Shown here: piece by piece, positions 26,140 through 35,348 of the stretch
How the letters are laid out: each line of letters begins with the position of its first letter
Position numbering within the stretch: the first letter of the stretch is position 1
Assembly: GCF_044987625.1 (NCBI RefSeq)
Contig: NZ_JBJDSB010000005.1
Coordinates: 62,001 to 126,000, forward strand
Length of the DNA stretch: 64,000 nt
Direction of reading: 5' to 3'
Origin: Desulfobaculum sp044987625
GTDB taxonomy: Bacteria; Desulfobacterota; Desulfovibrionia; Desulfovibrionales; Desulfovibrionaceae
Position numbers and translations under genes: made by a program
The notes under the pieces: model-generated
The model's database searches: none
What the model was told of the DNA's origin: nothing
What the model saw: the letters and a program-made list of their open reading frames with translations, nothing else

Positions 26140-27045
26140 ATGAAATGTTCCCGCTGTAAAAGTTTGGCGCAGGTCGCCCTGCCCAGCCATCACGCCGGTT
26201 TCTGCCCGGACTGCTTCAACCTGTTCTTTTCCCGTCAGGTGGAGCGCGCCATCAGGCATTTTCGCATGTTCACGCACAAGGACAAGGTCCTCGTCGCCCT
26301 CTCCGGCGGCAAGGATTCCCTCGCCCTCTTCCGCGAACTGCACATGCAGGGCTATGACGTCACGGGCCTGCACATTGATTTGTCCATCCCCAATTCCTCC
26401 AGCCACTCCCGCGCTGTGGTGGAACAATTCTGCGAGGGGCTTGGCGCGCCGCTGCGCGTGGTGAACATGGCCGACGAAGGCCTGCCCATCAGCGAAGTGA
26501 AGCGCAAAATCAACCGCCCGGTGTGCTCCGTATGCGGCAAGGTCAAGCGCTACTACTTCAACAAGGTCGCCCTTGATGAAGGCTTCACCGCGCTGTGCAC
26601 AGGCCATAACCTTGATGACGAGGTGGGCCGCCTGTTCTCCAACACCCTGCGCTGGGATGTCTCGTACCTGAGCGACCAAAGCCCTGCCCTGCCCGCCGAG
26701 GGCGGCTTTGCCCCCAAGTACCGCCCACTGTACCGCCTGTCCGAGTTTGAGACGGCGGCCTACTGTTTCCTCAACGGCATTGAGCACAGCACCGCCATCT
26801 GCCCCTACAGCGCCGGAGCCAGCTTCCCCGTGCGCAAGGAGCTGCTCAACACGCTGGAGGAGAACAGCCCCGGCAGCAAGCTCCAGTTCTACGAGGGCTT
26901 CCTCAAGACGGCCAAACCGCTGTTCGAGGCCGCAGAGGAACGCGACGGCTACGCCGTCTCCCCGTGCACCGGGTGCGGCTATCCCACCTCGGCCGGCCTC
27001 TGCAACATCTGCCGCATGAAGGAGCAGGTCGCCGCAGAGGACTAG
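26140..27045 (+). CDS. TtuA/Ncs6-family tRNA 2-thiolation protein (TIGR00269-like)
   Basis: 301 residues. Zinc-binding Cys at 3, 6, 22 and 25; PP-loop SGGKDS at 55-60 (ATP adenylation); Cys129, Cys132 and Cys221, which correspond in place to the [4Fe-4S] ligands Cys130, Cys133 and Cys222 of Thermus TtuA; and a second zinc site at Cys276, 279, 288 and 291. All four groups of the family are therefore intact. Known: TtuA adenylates and thiolates uridine in tRNA, using TtuB-type carriers, and the Fe-S cluster is oxygen-sensitive, which fits an anaerobe. It is co-transcribed with the carrier gene 4 bp upstream and ends at a strong terminator. The target position (U34 or U54) is not known. Confidence 0.87.
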   Translation: MKCSRCKSLAQVALPSHHAGFCPDCFNLFFSRQVERAIRHFRMFTHKDKVLVALSGGKDSLALFRELHMQGYDVTGLHIDLSIPNSSSHSRAVVEQFCEGLGAPLRVVNMADEGLPISEVKRKINRPVCSVCGKVKRYYFNKVALDEGFTALCTGHNLDDEVGRLFSNTLRWDVSYLSDQSPALPAEGGFAPKYRPLYRLSEFETAAYCFLNGIEHSTAICPYSAGASFPVRKELLNTLEENSPGSKLQFYEGFLKTAKPLFEAAEERDGYAVSPCTGCGYPTSAGLCNICRMKEQVAAED

Positions 27046-27069
27046 CCCCCACGCTTTCCGCACCACCAC

Positions 27070-27105
27070 CGCGCCGCGCAGGATGACCTGTGCGGCGCGT
27101 TTTTT
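27070..27105 (+). terminator. Intrinsic terminator after the TtuA-like gene
   Basis: A 13-bp stem (27070-27082 with 27087-27099, one G-U pair) with an ATGA loop, then TTTTTT. Confidence 0.95.
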
Positions 27106-27274
27106 ATGCAGGGTGCGGCGGGCGCAGCCGCGGTGGACTTTGCCGCGTTTTTCCGCGCCCCGCCTTGCTCCGGCGGGAAATATGCGGTACATCTGCAAGA
27201 GAATGCCACACATGTCGGCATTGCTCCAATGGCCGGCCATACGGCATAAAACACCGACGTTGCAGGGGGACACG

Positions 27275-27661
27275 ATGCGAAGGCACGCTCTGGTCATGCT
27301 GGCGCTTGTCGCCACACTGCTCATTCCCGCAGGCTGCGGCAAAGGACCGGTCCCGGACGGGGCCTCCTACAGCTACATGTTCGGGTCCCTCTCCACGGAA
27401 GAGCCCGGCACCATCACCGAACTGCACAACGCCGTTATCAAGGCGCTGAACACGCTGGAACTGCCCATCTCCTTCAACAAGAAGGACAACCTTGTCGCCG
27501 TGGTGCAGACGTTTACCGCCGAAGGTGAAAGCATCACCATCACCATCCACTACCGCGCCGAGGACGTCTCGGAGCTGGTCTTCTCCTCCGAGGACCGGGT
27601 GGACGTCTACAAGCTGAGTGGACTGCTTGAAGAAATCCGCAAGAATATGTCCATTATTTAG
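27275..27661 (+). CDS. DUF3568-like lipoprotein
   Basis: 128 residues. The ATG at 27275 follows an AGGGGGA site. The signal peptide ends in a lipobox-like PAGC, so Cys near residue 18 would be lipidated. The mature part has a YSYMFGSLS stretch and an alternating helix/strand pattern like the DUF3568 family. Function is unknown. It stands alone after the TtuA terminator and before a GT2 gene. Confidence 0.75.
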   Translation: MRRHALVMLALVATLLIPAGCGKGPVPDGASYSYMFGSLSTEEPGTITELHNAVIKALNTLELPISFNKKDNLVAVVQTFTAEGESITITIHYRAEDVSELVFSSEDRVDVYKLSGLLEEIRKNMSII

Positions 27662-27700
27662 GCGGCGCACGTCGCCGCCGCCCCCAGCGCCATCCTGCGA

Positions 27701-27729
27701 GTCCGGCGCCGCATAGTGCGGCGCCGGAC
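27701..27729 (+). other. Perfect 13-bp GC-rich hairpin without a T-run
   Basis: GTCCGGCGCCGCA (27701-27713) pairs exactly with 27717-27729 across a TAG loop, 40 bases after the lipoprotein stop. It could be a 3'-end stabiliser or a factor-dependent terminator. The rest of the 300-base gap (27662-27961) is GC-rich and holds no credible gene. Confidence 0.5.
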
Positions 27730-27961
27730 GGCGCGCCTTCACGCCCGCCCTGCGCATGCCCGAAGTCTGTAGGCAACGCCGCGCCCAGCGCCAAACGCTG
27801 TTCCCCAGCAGCACTGCGCCCTTAGGGCTTCCCGCCGCGCGGGGCACCCCCTTCCAGCCCCTCCGCCTTGCTCCACCATGGCTCACCGCCCCGCGCCCGC
27901 GCGGCATTGGCAAACGCCGCAAGGCGCGCTATAGCCCGTGCGTCGAGGAGACACACCACCC

Positions 27962-28987
27962 ATGACGCACACCACGCCCGCCATATCCGTTGTTTTGCCC
28001 GCCTACAACGCCGCCCGGCACCTGCCAGCCTGTCTGGACAGCCTGCTGGCGCAGGACGCCGGGAACTATGACATCATCGCCGTTGACGACGGCTCCACCG
28101 ACGACACCGCCCGCGTGCTCACGGACTACGCCGCCCGCCACGACCGGATGCGCGCCATCCTGCGCCCGCACGAGGGCGTGGCCGCCGCGTTCAACACGGG
28201 CATGGAGCACGCCACAGGCCGCTACATCGCACGCATGGACGCCGACGACACCTGCGACCCTCGCCGCCTGCGCCTGCAGGCCGAGCACCTGAGCGCCAAC
28301 CCGCAGGTGGGGCTGGTGGCCAGCACCGTCACCTACGGCGGATGCCGGGAGACCTGCGCGGGCTACGCCCACCACGTGGACTGGACCAACACCCTGCTCA
28401 GCGCGGCAGACATCTTTCTGCACCGCTTTGTGGACCTGCCCTTTGCCAACCCGGCGGTGATGTTCCGGCGCGAATGCGTTGCCGCCCATGGCGGCGCTCT
28501 GGATGGGGATTTCCCGGAGGATTACGAAATGTGGCTCCGCTGGCTGGATGCCGGGGTGCGCATGGAAAAGCTCCCCCAGCCGCTGGTAACATGGAACGAC
28601 CCGCCAACCCGCCTCACCCGCACGGACTGCCGCTACGACCAGATGGCATTCTACCGCGTGAAGGCGGCCTACCTTGCCCGCTGGCTGAGGCGCACCAGCC
28701 CGCACTGGCCGGAGGTCTACATCATCGGCGCAGGCCGCCCCACCCGCCAGCGCGCGGACCTGCTCCTTGACCACGGCGTGAACATCCGCGCCTATGTGGA
28801 CATCGACCCGCGCAAAATCGGCAATATCATCGGCGGGCGCCCGGTCATCGGCCGCGCGGGCCTGCCCGCGCCGGGGGAGTGCTGCATCATCTCCTACGTC
28901 GGCAACCGCGGCGCGCGCGATGAGGTCGCGGAGTTTCTGACCGGGGCGGGCTACGTTATGGGACGGGATTTTCTGCTCGCCGCGTAA
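27962..28987 (+). CDS. Glycosyltransferase family 2 with C-terminal nucleotide-fold extension
   Basis: 341 residues. The GT-A domain has VVLPAYNAARHLPACLDSL, VDDGSTDDT and the metal-binding RMDADDT; FPEDYEMWLRWLD near residue 183 is the usual catalytic-base region. From about residue 250 comes a segment beginning VYIIGAG with Gly-rich turns that looks like a small Rossmann-type domain; this extension is not usual for GT2 enzymes. The ATG at 27962 is preceded by GAGGAG. Its last 32 bases overlap the end of the convergent comEC gene. The glycan it builds is unknown. Confidence 0.88.
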   Translation: MTHTTPAISVVLPAYNAARHLPACLDSLLAQDAGNYDIIAVDDGSTDDTARVLTDYAARHDRMRAILRPHEGVAAAFNTGMEHATGRYIARMDADDTCDPRRLRLQAEHLSANPQVGLVASTVTYGGCRETCAGYAHHVDWTNTLLSAADIFLHRFVDLPFANPAVMFRRECVAAHGGALDGDFPEDYEMWLRWLDAGVRMEKLPQPLVTWNDPPTRLTRTDCRYDQMAFYRVKAAYLARWLRRTSPHWPEVYIIGAGRPTRQRADLLLDHGVNIRAYVDIDPRKIGNIIGGRPVIGRAGLPAPGECCIISYVGNRGARDEVAEFLTGAGYVMGRDFLLAA

Positions 28988-31499
28988 GGGACGCTTTGCG
29001 CCACTGCCGCCGGGGATTGTCCGAGGTCTCCACCACGGGCGGCGCATCCGGCCCGGCCCACGTCACGCGTGTGGCGCCGTCCCACCCCGGCGTAAAGAGT
29101 GGAATATGCCGCTCCGCCACAGCGCGGCGCACAACACGGTTCGGATAGCGGCGGTAATTGATGAATCCTGCCGAAGCCAGCGCAAGACGCGGGCGAACCG
29201 CATCATACAGCCCCGGAGCGAAACTGCTCTTGCTGCCGTGGTGCGGCAGGACCAGCACGTCCGCCCGCACATCCCGGCCGCTAGCCAGCACGCGGGCAAT
29301 GCCTGCCTCCTCCACGTCACCGGGCACAAGGGCCAACCCGCGCCCCTTCCACACCAGACGCACCACCAGCGACGCATCATTCTTGCCCAGCGTGGCGCGC
29401 TCCGGCGTGCCCTGTGCCGGCGGCCCCAGCACCTCCAGCCACAGGTCCGGCGTCAGCAGTATGCGCTGGCCCGCGTGCCACGCTTCCGGCGTCAGCCCGG
29501 CGGCGCGGACATCCCCGCGCAGGCGCTGTACCTCAATATTCCCCGGCCAATCGCCATTGCCCGCAAAACGCCCCACCATAAACCGCCGCAGCAGGAAGGG
29601 ATAGCCCCGGTAGTGGTCCGCATCAGGATGCGTCAACACGGCAATGTCCAGCCTGGGCGGACGCCCGTTGGCAAGGGCCGGCCCCACCACAGCGCGGCCA
29701 AGGTCAAATCCCGGCAGAGAACCGCCAGCGTCCAGCAGCACCCTCACGCCCCCCGGCGCGTCCACACACACGGCCTGACTCTGGCCCGTATCCAGCATGG
29801 TCAGGCGCACCCGGTCCTGCCCCTGCAAGACGCCGCGCACCAGACCGGGACCCGTCAACAGCATCACGCCCAAAAGCGCCGCCCACATCGCGCGCCGCCG
29901 CGCGCGGGCAAGCGCCAGCCCCACGGCGGCAACGGCAAGGGCGTAGCCAAACATCTGCGGCCACAGCGGACGCAGGGCCGCCACCTCGGGCAGCATGCCG
30001 CCATCCGCCAACATGTGGAGCACCGCGAGGCCCGCATCCAGCACGCCCGCCGCCACGCTCAAGCCCAAATGGCCAAAGGGCGCGGTCCACGGCGCCGCCA
30101 GCAGCGCCATGCCGCACAGCCCAAGGGGCATCACCACCAGCCCAAGCAGTGGCAGCCACAGGACGTTCATATACAGCCCAGCGGCCACACAGCCAAAATT
30201 GCTGACGATGAGGGGAAGGAGGGCGATATTGGTGCTGGCGCTCATAAGGAGCACCACCGCTCCGCCGCGCAGGGTGCGCTCCCACAAGGGAGCGCGGTGC
30301 CCGCCGTCATGCTGGAGCTGGGGCCGCCGAAAACGCCGCGCCACGTGCGCGGCGCACAGCTTAGCCGCATGCCACAGGGCCGGGGCAAACAGCCCAATAC
30401 CCGCCACGGCCACCGCCGAAAGCTGCAAACGCAGGTCGTACACGGCCAGCGGGTCCATGGCGAGGATGCACACAAGGGCCACAAACAGCCCATCCACCAG
30501 CACGCGCTCGCGGTTGAGCAGAAGCAGCGCGCCCCACGCGGCAAACATAATGGCCGCGCGGACAAGGCTTGGGGAGCCGCCGCCAAGCCACACGTACCCC
30601 GCCACGCAAGGCGCGGCGAGGAGCACCGCCAGCTTGGGGCGCGGCACCCGCAAATACACGCCCGGCGCCACCAGTCCCACCAGCCACGCCGCGCCGACCC
30701 CCAGCCCCGCCGCAAAGCCAAGGTGCATCCCGGACAGGGCAAGGCTGTGGGCAAGGGACGCCTGCCGCATGACGTCAAAGGTGGGGGACTGCAAAAAGAA
30801 TCTATCCCCGGTCAACAGCGCCGTCAGCATGGCCCGCCCCTGCGTCATGGGGCCGTCCCCGGCCACAGCGGTGACGATGCGGTGGCGCAGCCCTTCGGGC
30901 ACCTGTCCGGACAGGTCGGGGTCGCCGCGCATGCCGCGCGTCCACCCACGCCAATACACGCCCCGCTGCGCCCAGTAGAACGCGGTGTTCCAGTTGCCGG
31001 GGTTCACATACCCCCGCGCCGGGCGCGCCCGTGTGGTGACGCTCACGCGCATCCCCACCCGCGGGTCCGCCGCCGGGTCCTGCCAATTCCATAAAAAGCG
31101 CCCCGGAACGCTGACCGTTTCGCCAGTATCGCGGCGGCACGTTGCCCCGCGCAGGAACATGCGCACCGCGCCGCGCGGGGAGCGCTGCACCTCGTCCACC
31201 ACACCCGTCACGCGCACGCGTTCGCGCGCCTGCATCCACGCGGGCACCTCCGGCGGCGGCGCAGGGGCAACATACAGGCCAACGCCCCACCCCGCACAAA
31301 AAAACAGGGCCAGAGCACACACTCTGACCCAAAATCGTTTCGGAAAAGCGCCAAGGGCGCACAGGGCAAGGCCGCCAGCAATGGCGGCGTGGGGCTGGCG
31401 CAGCATCAGCATGCCCAGCATGGCCGCCCCGAAAAAGACCTGCCACGGCAAAAGCCCCGGCATAACAAGGGGCCGCGTCCCTGCGCCGCGAGCGGACAT
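28956..31499 (-). CDS. comEC: ComEC/Rec2-family DNA uptake channel
   Basis: 847 residues. Two N-terminal helices, a DUF4131-type OB-like region, a competence channel domain with many helices (ALSGMHLGFAAG near residue 254 and GGGSPSLVRAAIMFA near 307), and a C-terminal metallo-beta-lactamase-like domain (VLTHPDADHYRGYPFLL near 618; LPHHGSKSSF near 752). Known: the channel brings single-stranded DNA across the inner membrane; the lactamase-like domain may be a nuclease. No other competence gene is in the window. It sits 10 bp after the lpxB stop on the same strand, so it may be co-transcribed. Confidence 0.93.
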   Translation of the reverse strand: MSARGAGTRPLVMPGLLPWQVFFGAAMLGMLMLRQPHAAIAGGLALCALGAFPKRFWVRVCALALFFCAGWGVGLYVAPAPPPEVPAWMQARERVRVTGVVDEVQRSPRGAVRMFLRGATCRRDTGETVSVPGRFLWNWQDPAADPRVGMRVSVTTRARPARGYVNPGNWNTAFYWAQRGVYWRGWTRGMRGDPDLSGQVPEGLRHRIVTAVAGDGPMTQGRAMLTALLTGDRFFLQSPTFDVMRQASLAHSLALSGMHLGFAAGLGVGAAWLVGLVAPGVYLRVPRPKLAVLLAAPCVAGYVWLGGGSPSLVRAAIMFAAWGALLLLNRERVLVDGLFVALVCILAMDPLAVYDLRLQLSAVAVAGIGLFAPALWHAAKLCAAHVARRFRRPQLQHDGGHRAPLWERTLRGGAVVLLMSASTNIALLPLIVSNFGCVAAGLYMNVLWLPLLGLVVMPLGLCGMALLAAPWTAPFGHLGLSVAAGVLDAGLAVLHMLADGGMLPEVAALRPLWPQMFGYALAVAAVGLALARARRRAMWAALLGVMLLTGPGLVRGVLQGQDRVRLTMLDTGQSQAVCVDAPGGVRVLLDAGGSLPGFDLGRAVVGPALANGRPPRLDIAVLTHPDADHYRGYPFLLRRFMVGRFAGNGDWPGNIEVQRLRGDVRAAGLTPEAWHAGQRILLTPDLWLEVLGPPAQGTPERATLGKNDASLVVRLVWKGRGLALVPGDVEEAGIARVLASGRDVRADVLVLPHHGSKSSFAPGLYDAVRPRLALASAGFINYRRYPNRVVRRAVAERHIPLFTPGWDGATRVTWAGPDAPPVVETSDNPRRQWRKASLTRRAENPVP

Positions 31500-31509
31500 C
31501 CGCCTCCCC

Positions 31510-32661
31510 CTACGCTCCCGCGCCGTCTGTGGCCGTCATATGCAGTCGGCCAAGGATGATATCTGCCGCGCGCCCCGGAGCGCCCGGCTCACCCACCAGT
31601 TCCGCCAGCCGCGACAGCGTGGCGCGCACCTCGGCATTGGTGCGCGCATCCAAAAAGCCCAGCGCCTTGGCCGCGATGTCCTCAGGATTCGCATCCTCCT
31701 GCAACAGCTCGGGGAAGACCTCCGTATCCATAATGAGATTGGGCAGGCTGATGTAGGGCACATCCACAATGAGCCTGCCGAGGGCATAGGTCACGGGCGA
31801 CAGGCGGTAGGCGATGACCGTGGGCACGCCCACAAGGGCCGTCTCCAGCGCCACCGTGCCCGACGCGGCAATAACCGCGCCGCTGCCGCGCATGGCGGCG
31901 TAGCGGTTTTCCGGCTCCTCAACGGTCACCGGAAGCCCGGCAGGGAGCGCGGCCTCAAGCGCCGCGCGGTCCACACCCGGAGCGCGGACCACGGTAAAGG
32001 TCAGCTCCGGGCGCACATGGTGCATACGCTTCGCGGCCGCCAAAAAATCCGGATACAGGGACTCAATCTCCTTGCGACGGCTGCCGGGAAGGATGAGCAC
32101 GCGGTTCGGGTCCGGCTCCACATCCTCAATATCCGCAAAGGGAATCTGGTCCACCAGCGGATGCCCCACATAGTCGGCGTCCAGCCCGTGGGCGGCAAGG
32201 AAGGGCTTTTCAAAGGGCAGAATGCACAGCACCCGGTCCACCTTGTCGCGCAGAAAGTTCACGCGGCCCTTGCGCCACGCCCACACCTGCGGACAGATGT
32301 AATACAACACCGGGATGCCCAGCCGCCGGGCCATACGCACCACAAAGAAATTAAAGTCCGGCGCGTCAATGCACACCACGGCGCGTGGCCGCTCGGCCTT
32401 GAGGCGGGCGTAGATGCGGCGCATCAGCCCCAGCACGCGCGGCAGGTGGGCCACCACCTCGGTAACGCCCATCAGCGACAACTCGCTGATGTCAAAGACC
32501 TTTTTGCACCCCGCCTCTTCCATGGCGGAGCCGGCAAGGCCCATGCACCGCACGCCGGGGGCGCGCTGCCGCAAGGCGCGGACAAGCAGCGCTCCGTGCA
32601 TATCGCCCGAAACTTCGCCCGCGCTCAGCCATATCGACTCGCCGTTACGCTTCGTACCCAT
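31510..32661 (-). CDS. lpxB: Lipid-A-disaccharide synthase
   Basis: 383 residues, matching the family length. SAGEVSGDMHGALLVRAL opens the protein, and YICPQVWAWRKGRV, ILPGSRRKEIESLYPDFL and ASGTVALETALVGVPTVIAYR are LpxB signatures. Known: it joins UDP-2,3-diacylglucosamine and lipid X to give the lipid A disaccharide at the inner membrane. The ATG at 32661 has an AGGAAC site; the longer upstream frame has no support. This gene shows that the organism makes lipid A. Confidence 0.96.
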   Translation of the reverse strand: MGTKRNGESIWLSAGEVSGDMHGALLVRALRQRAPGVRCMGLAGSAMEEAGCKKVFDISELSLMGVTEVVAHLPRVLGLMRRIYARLKAERPRAVVCIDAPDFNFFVVRMARRLGIPVLYYICPQVWAWRKGRVNFLRDKVDRVLCILPFEKPFLAAHGLDADYVGHPLVDQIPFADIEDVEPDPNRVLILPGSRRKEIESLYPDFLAAAKRMHHVRPELTFTVVRAPGVDRAALEAALPAGLPVTVEEPENRYAAMRGSGAVIAASGTVALETALVGVPTVIAYRLSPVTYALGRLIVDVPYISLPNLIMDTEVFPELLQEDANPEDIAAKALGFLDARTNAEVRATLSRLAELVGEPGAPGRAADIILGRLHMTATDGAGA

Positions 32662-32847
32662 ATCGTTCCTACAGAAATTCAATCTTTGGCAGTCTGCCGA
32701 AAATTTGATAAACGCCAACGCACCAATAAGCGAATTGCACTGCAATGACAATGACGACGCCCGGCCATTTCGTGGGCCACGCCCCGGCACGGACGCACGA
32801 CGTATTCACGCCCTTTCGTGGGCATTATCAAAGCGAGTCATGCTATC

Positions 32848-33786
32848 ATGAGTAACAAAACCATGCGTGTAGGCGTTATCGGCCTCGGCTGGATGGGCAA
32901 AATCCATCTGCGCGTCTACTCCGAAATGGCCGACGTGGAAGTCGTCGGCGTTGTGGACACGGACGAAAACGTGCTGGCGGAAGTCCGCGAGCGCTTCGGC
33001 GTTGCCACCTACAGCGACATTGACGACCTGCTTGCCCAGCCTATGGACGCCGTGAGCGTCTGCGTGCCCACGGTGTACCACCTGCCCGTCGGCCTCAAGG
33101 TCATGGACAAGAACATCCCCCTGCTTATCGAAAAGCCCCTCGCCGCTTCCGCCGACGAAGGCCGCCAACTCATCGAAAAGGCGCAGGAAAAGAACCTGCC
33201 CCTCATGGTCGGCCACATCGAGCGCTTCAATCAGGCCGTGCAGCGCGTGAAGAGCCTTGTTGAAGGCGAAGACGTGGTGTCCATCAACATCGAGCGAGTT
33301 GGCCCCTACCCGCCCCGCATTCAGGATGTGGGCGTCATCAAGGACCTCGGCTCCCACGACATCGACCTCATTCGCTTCATCACCGGCGCAGAGTACGACA
33401 AGGTCTTCGCCGTTACGTCGTCCTCCCTTGGCAAGCATGAGGACTCCGCTCTCATCACCGCCCAGATGGACAACGGCGTGCTGGCCCAGATCAACACCAA
33501 CTGGGTGACGCCCTACAAGTCCCGCTGCATCAGCGTGGCGACGAAGAGCAAGTACATCCACGCCAACCTCGTGACGCAGGAAGTGAAGGAATACAGCAAG
33601 TTTGAGGGCTACGACGCCAACTACATGGTGCGCGAATGGCCCGTTATGTTCCGCGAGCCCGTGCCGCTGGAACTCAAGGCCTTCCTCAGCGCCCTGCGCG
33701 ATGGCACCGAGGTGCCCATCACCGGCCGCGACGGCCTGTACGTGCTGGAAACCATCGAGCGCGTGCTTGATCCGGAAAACGCCTAG
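32848..33786 (+). CDS. Gfo/Idh/MocA-family NAD(P)-dependent oxidoreductase (sugar dehydrogenase)
   Basis: 312 residues. Rossmann motif GVIGLGWMGKIH near residue 9, the EKP triad (LLIEKPLA) near residue 95, and GVIKDLGSHDIDLI near residue 164, which supplies the catalytic His-Asp. It is divergent from lpxB. Known: a family branch (GnnA) oxidises the 3-position of UDP-GlcNAc for amide-linked lipid A; that role is possible here from the neighbour but no GnnB aminotransferase is visible. Either ATG 32848 or ATG 32863 could be used; neither has a strong ribosome binding site. Confidence 0.85.
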   Translation: MSNKTMRVGVIGLGWMGKIHLRVYSEMADVEVVGVVDTDENVLAEVRERFGVATYSDIDDLLAQPMDAVSVCVPTVYHLPVGLKVMDKNIPLLIEKPLAASADEGRQLIEKAQEKNLPLMVGHIERFNQAVQRVKSLVEGEDVVSINIERVGPYPPRIQDVGVIKDLGSHDIDLIRFITGAEYDKVFAVTSSSLGKHEDSALITAQMDNGVLAQINTNWVTPYKSRCISVATKSKYIHANLVTQEVKEYSKFEGYDANYMVREWPVMFREPVPLELKAFLSALRDGTEVPITGRDGLYVLETIERVLDPENA

Positions 33787-33805
33787 CGCTTCCGGTCACC
33801 ACACA

Positions 33806-33846
33806 AAAAAGCGCCCCGCTTCGGCATTGCCGAGGCGGGGCGTTTT
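33806..33846. terminator. Bidirectional terminator between the oxidoreductase and murA
   Basis: Long stem (33812-33826 with 33828-33842, opening at the loop), preceded by AAAAAA and followed by TTTT, so it can end both convergent transcripts. Confidence 0.92.
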
Positions 33847-33891
33847 CTGTGCGTTACTGCCGCCGCACGGGGCGGCGGCCAGCGGAAAGGC

Positions 33892-35148
33892 TTAGTCGCG
33901 GGCGCGGGTGATGCGCGCGCCAACGCCCTCCAGCTTGTGTTCAATATTCTCGTAGCCCCGGTCCAGATGGTAGATGCGCTGGACCTCCGTGGAGCCTTTG
34001 GCGGCCAGACCGGCCAGCACCAAGGACGCGCTGGCGCGCAGGTCCGAGGCCATCACCGGCGCGCCGATGAGGCTGTCCACGCCGCGCACCATGGCCGTGC
34101 GGCCATCAAGGGTGATGTGCGCGCCCATGCGGCTCAGCTCCTGCACGTGCATGAAGCGGTTCTCGAATATGGTTTCCTTAATCATTCCGGAGCCTTGGCT
34201 CAGGCACATCAGGGCCATAATCTGGGCCTGCATGTCCGTGGGAAAGCCGGGGAACGGCAAGGTCACCACGTCCACGCCGTGCACGCCCCCGCCATTACGG
34301 CGGGCCACGACCACGTCGCCCTTCTCCTCAATATACACGCCCATCTCGCGCAGCTTGGCGATGACGGCCTCCAGCTCAAACATGGGGCAGTCCTCAAGCA
34401 ACAGCTCGCCGTCGGTGATGGCAGCGGCGCAGAGGTAGGTGCCCGCCTCAATGCGGTCGGGCATGATGCGGTATTCGCAGCCGGAGAGGCGCTCCACGCC
34501 CTCAATGGTAATAATGCTGGTGCCCTGTCCGGTAATCTTGGCCCCGCAGGCGCACAGGAAGTTGGCAAGGTCCACCACTTCCGGCTCGCGCGCGGCGTTG
34601 ACGAGAACGGTTTCGCCTTCGGCAAGGGCCGCGGCCATGAGCAGGTTTTCGGTGCCGCCCACGGTGGGGAAGTCGAACTGAATATGTGCGCCGCGCAGTC
34701 TGCCGTCGCAGGTGCCGTGGATGTAGCCCTGCTCCAGATCAAACGTTGCGCCCATCTTTTCCAACGCCTTGAGGTGCAGATCCACCGGGCGCGAGCCAAT
34801 GGCGCAGCCGCCGGGCAGGGACACGCGGGCCTCGCACAGGCGCGCCAGCAGCGGGCCAAGGCACAGCACGGAGGCGCGCATGGTCTTCACCAGCTCGTAG
34901 GGCGCTTCGGGCACAAGGGTGCCGGGCGTCACCGTAACGGTGCCGTTTTCAAATGTGGTCCCGCATCCCAGAATGTCCAGAAGACGCAGCGTGGTATTAA
35001 TATCGCGAAGATTGGGAACGTTGGTATATGTAACAGGTCCGTCAACGGCCAGGCTGGCCAGAAGAATGGGCAGTGCGGCGTTCTTGGAACCGCTGACTCG
35101 TATCCGGCCTTCCAATGGGCGTCCGCCCTCGATGATGAGTTTTTCCAT
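33892..35148 (-). CDS. murA: UDP-N-acetylglucosamine 1-carboxyvinyltransferase
   Basis: 418 residues. Catalytic Cys115 lies in PGGCAIGSRP, at the same number as in E. coli MurA, so the enzyme should be fosfomycin-sensitive by family rule. GGTENLLMAAALA and FPTDMQAQIMAL are further signatures. Known: first committed step of peptidoglycan precursor synthesis (cytoplasm). The ATG at 35148 lies just upstream of the conserved MEKLIIEGG start; the region before it is the tRNA-His promoter on the other strand. It is not part of the dcw cluster at 56-64 kb. Confidence 0.97.
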   Translation of the reverse strand: MEKLIIEGGRPLEGRIRVSGSKNAALPILLASLAVDGPVTYTNVPNLRDINTTLRLLDILGCGTTFENGTVTVTPGTLVPEAPYELVKTMRASVLCLGPLLARLCEARVSLPGGCAIGSRPVDLHLKALEKMGATFDLEQGYIHGTCDGRLRGAHIQFDFPTVGGTENLLMAAALAEGETVLVNAAREPEVVDLANFLCACGAKITGQGTSIITIEGVERLSGCEYRIMPDRIEAGTYLCAAAITDGELLLEDCPMFELEAVIAKLREMGVYIEEKGDVVVARRNGGGVHGVDVVTLPFPGFPTDMQAQIMALMCLSQGSGMIKETIFENRFMHVQELSRMGAHITLDGRTAMVRGVDSLIGAPVMASDLRASASLVLAGLAAKGSTEVQRIYHLDRGYENIEHKLEGVGARITRARD

Positions 35149-35190
35149 GAAATTGCTTTCGCCTTTTTTTGAGCAAATCAATAAAATTGC

Positions 35191-35219
35191 TTGACCGTCA
35201 TGCTGACCTCGGCTATCAG
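35191..35219 (+). promoter_or_regulatory. Promoter of tRNA-His copy 1
   Basis: TTGACC (35191-35196), 17-base spacer, TATCAG (35214-35219), ending 14 bases before the mature tRNA. Confidence 0.75.
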
Positions 35220-35233
35220 AGCCTCCGCAACAC

Positions 35234-35310
35234 GGTGGGTGTAGCTCAGTTGGTAGAGCACTTGGTTGTGGCCCAAGTGGCCGTGGGTTCAAGTCCCATC
35301 ACTCACCCCA
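35234..35310 (+). tRNA. tRNA-His (anticodon GTG), copy 1
   Basis: 77 nt including an encoded CCA. The acceptor stem has the extra 5' G (G-1) opposite C73 that marks tRNA-His. D, anticodon (GTG at 35268-35270) and T arms all fold; the T loop is TTCAAGT. It is identical to the copy at 35814-35890. Confidence 0.97.
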
Positions 35311-35319
35311 TATGCACTT

Positions 35320-35348
35320 AAAGCCTCGTCATTGACGGGGCTTTTTTT
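35320..35348 (+). terminator. Terminator of tRNA-His copy 1
   Basis: AAGCCTCGT (35321-35329) pairs with ACGGGGCTT (35335-35343, with G-U) around CATTG, then a run of seven T. Confidence 0.9.
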
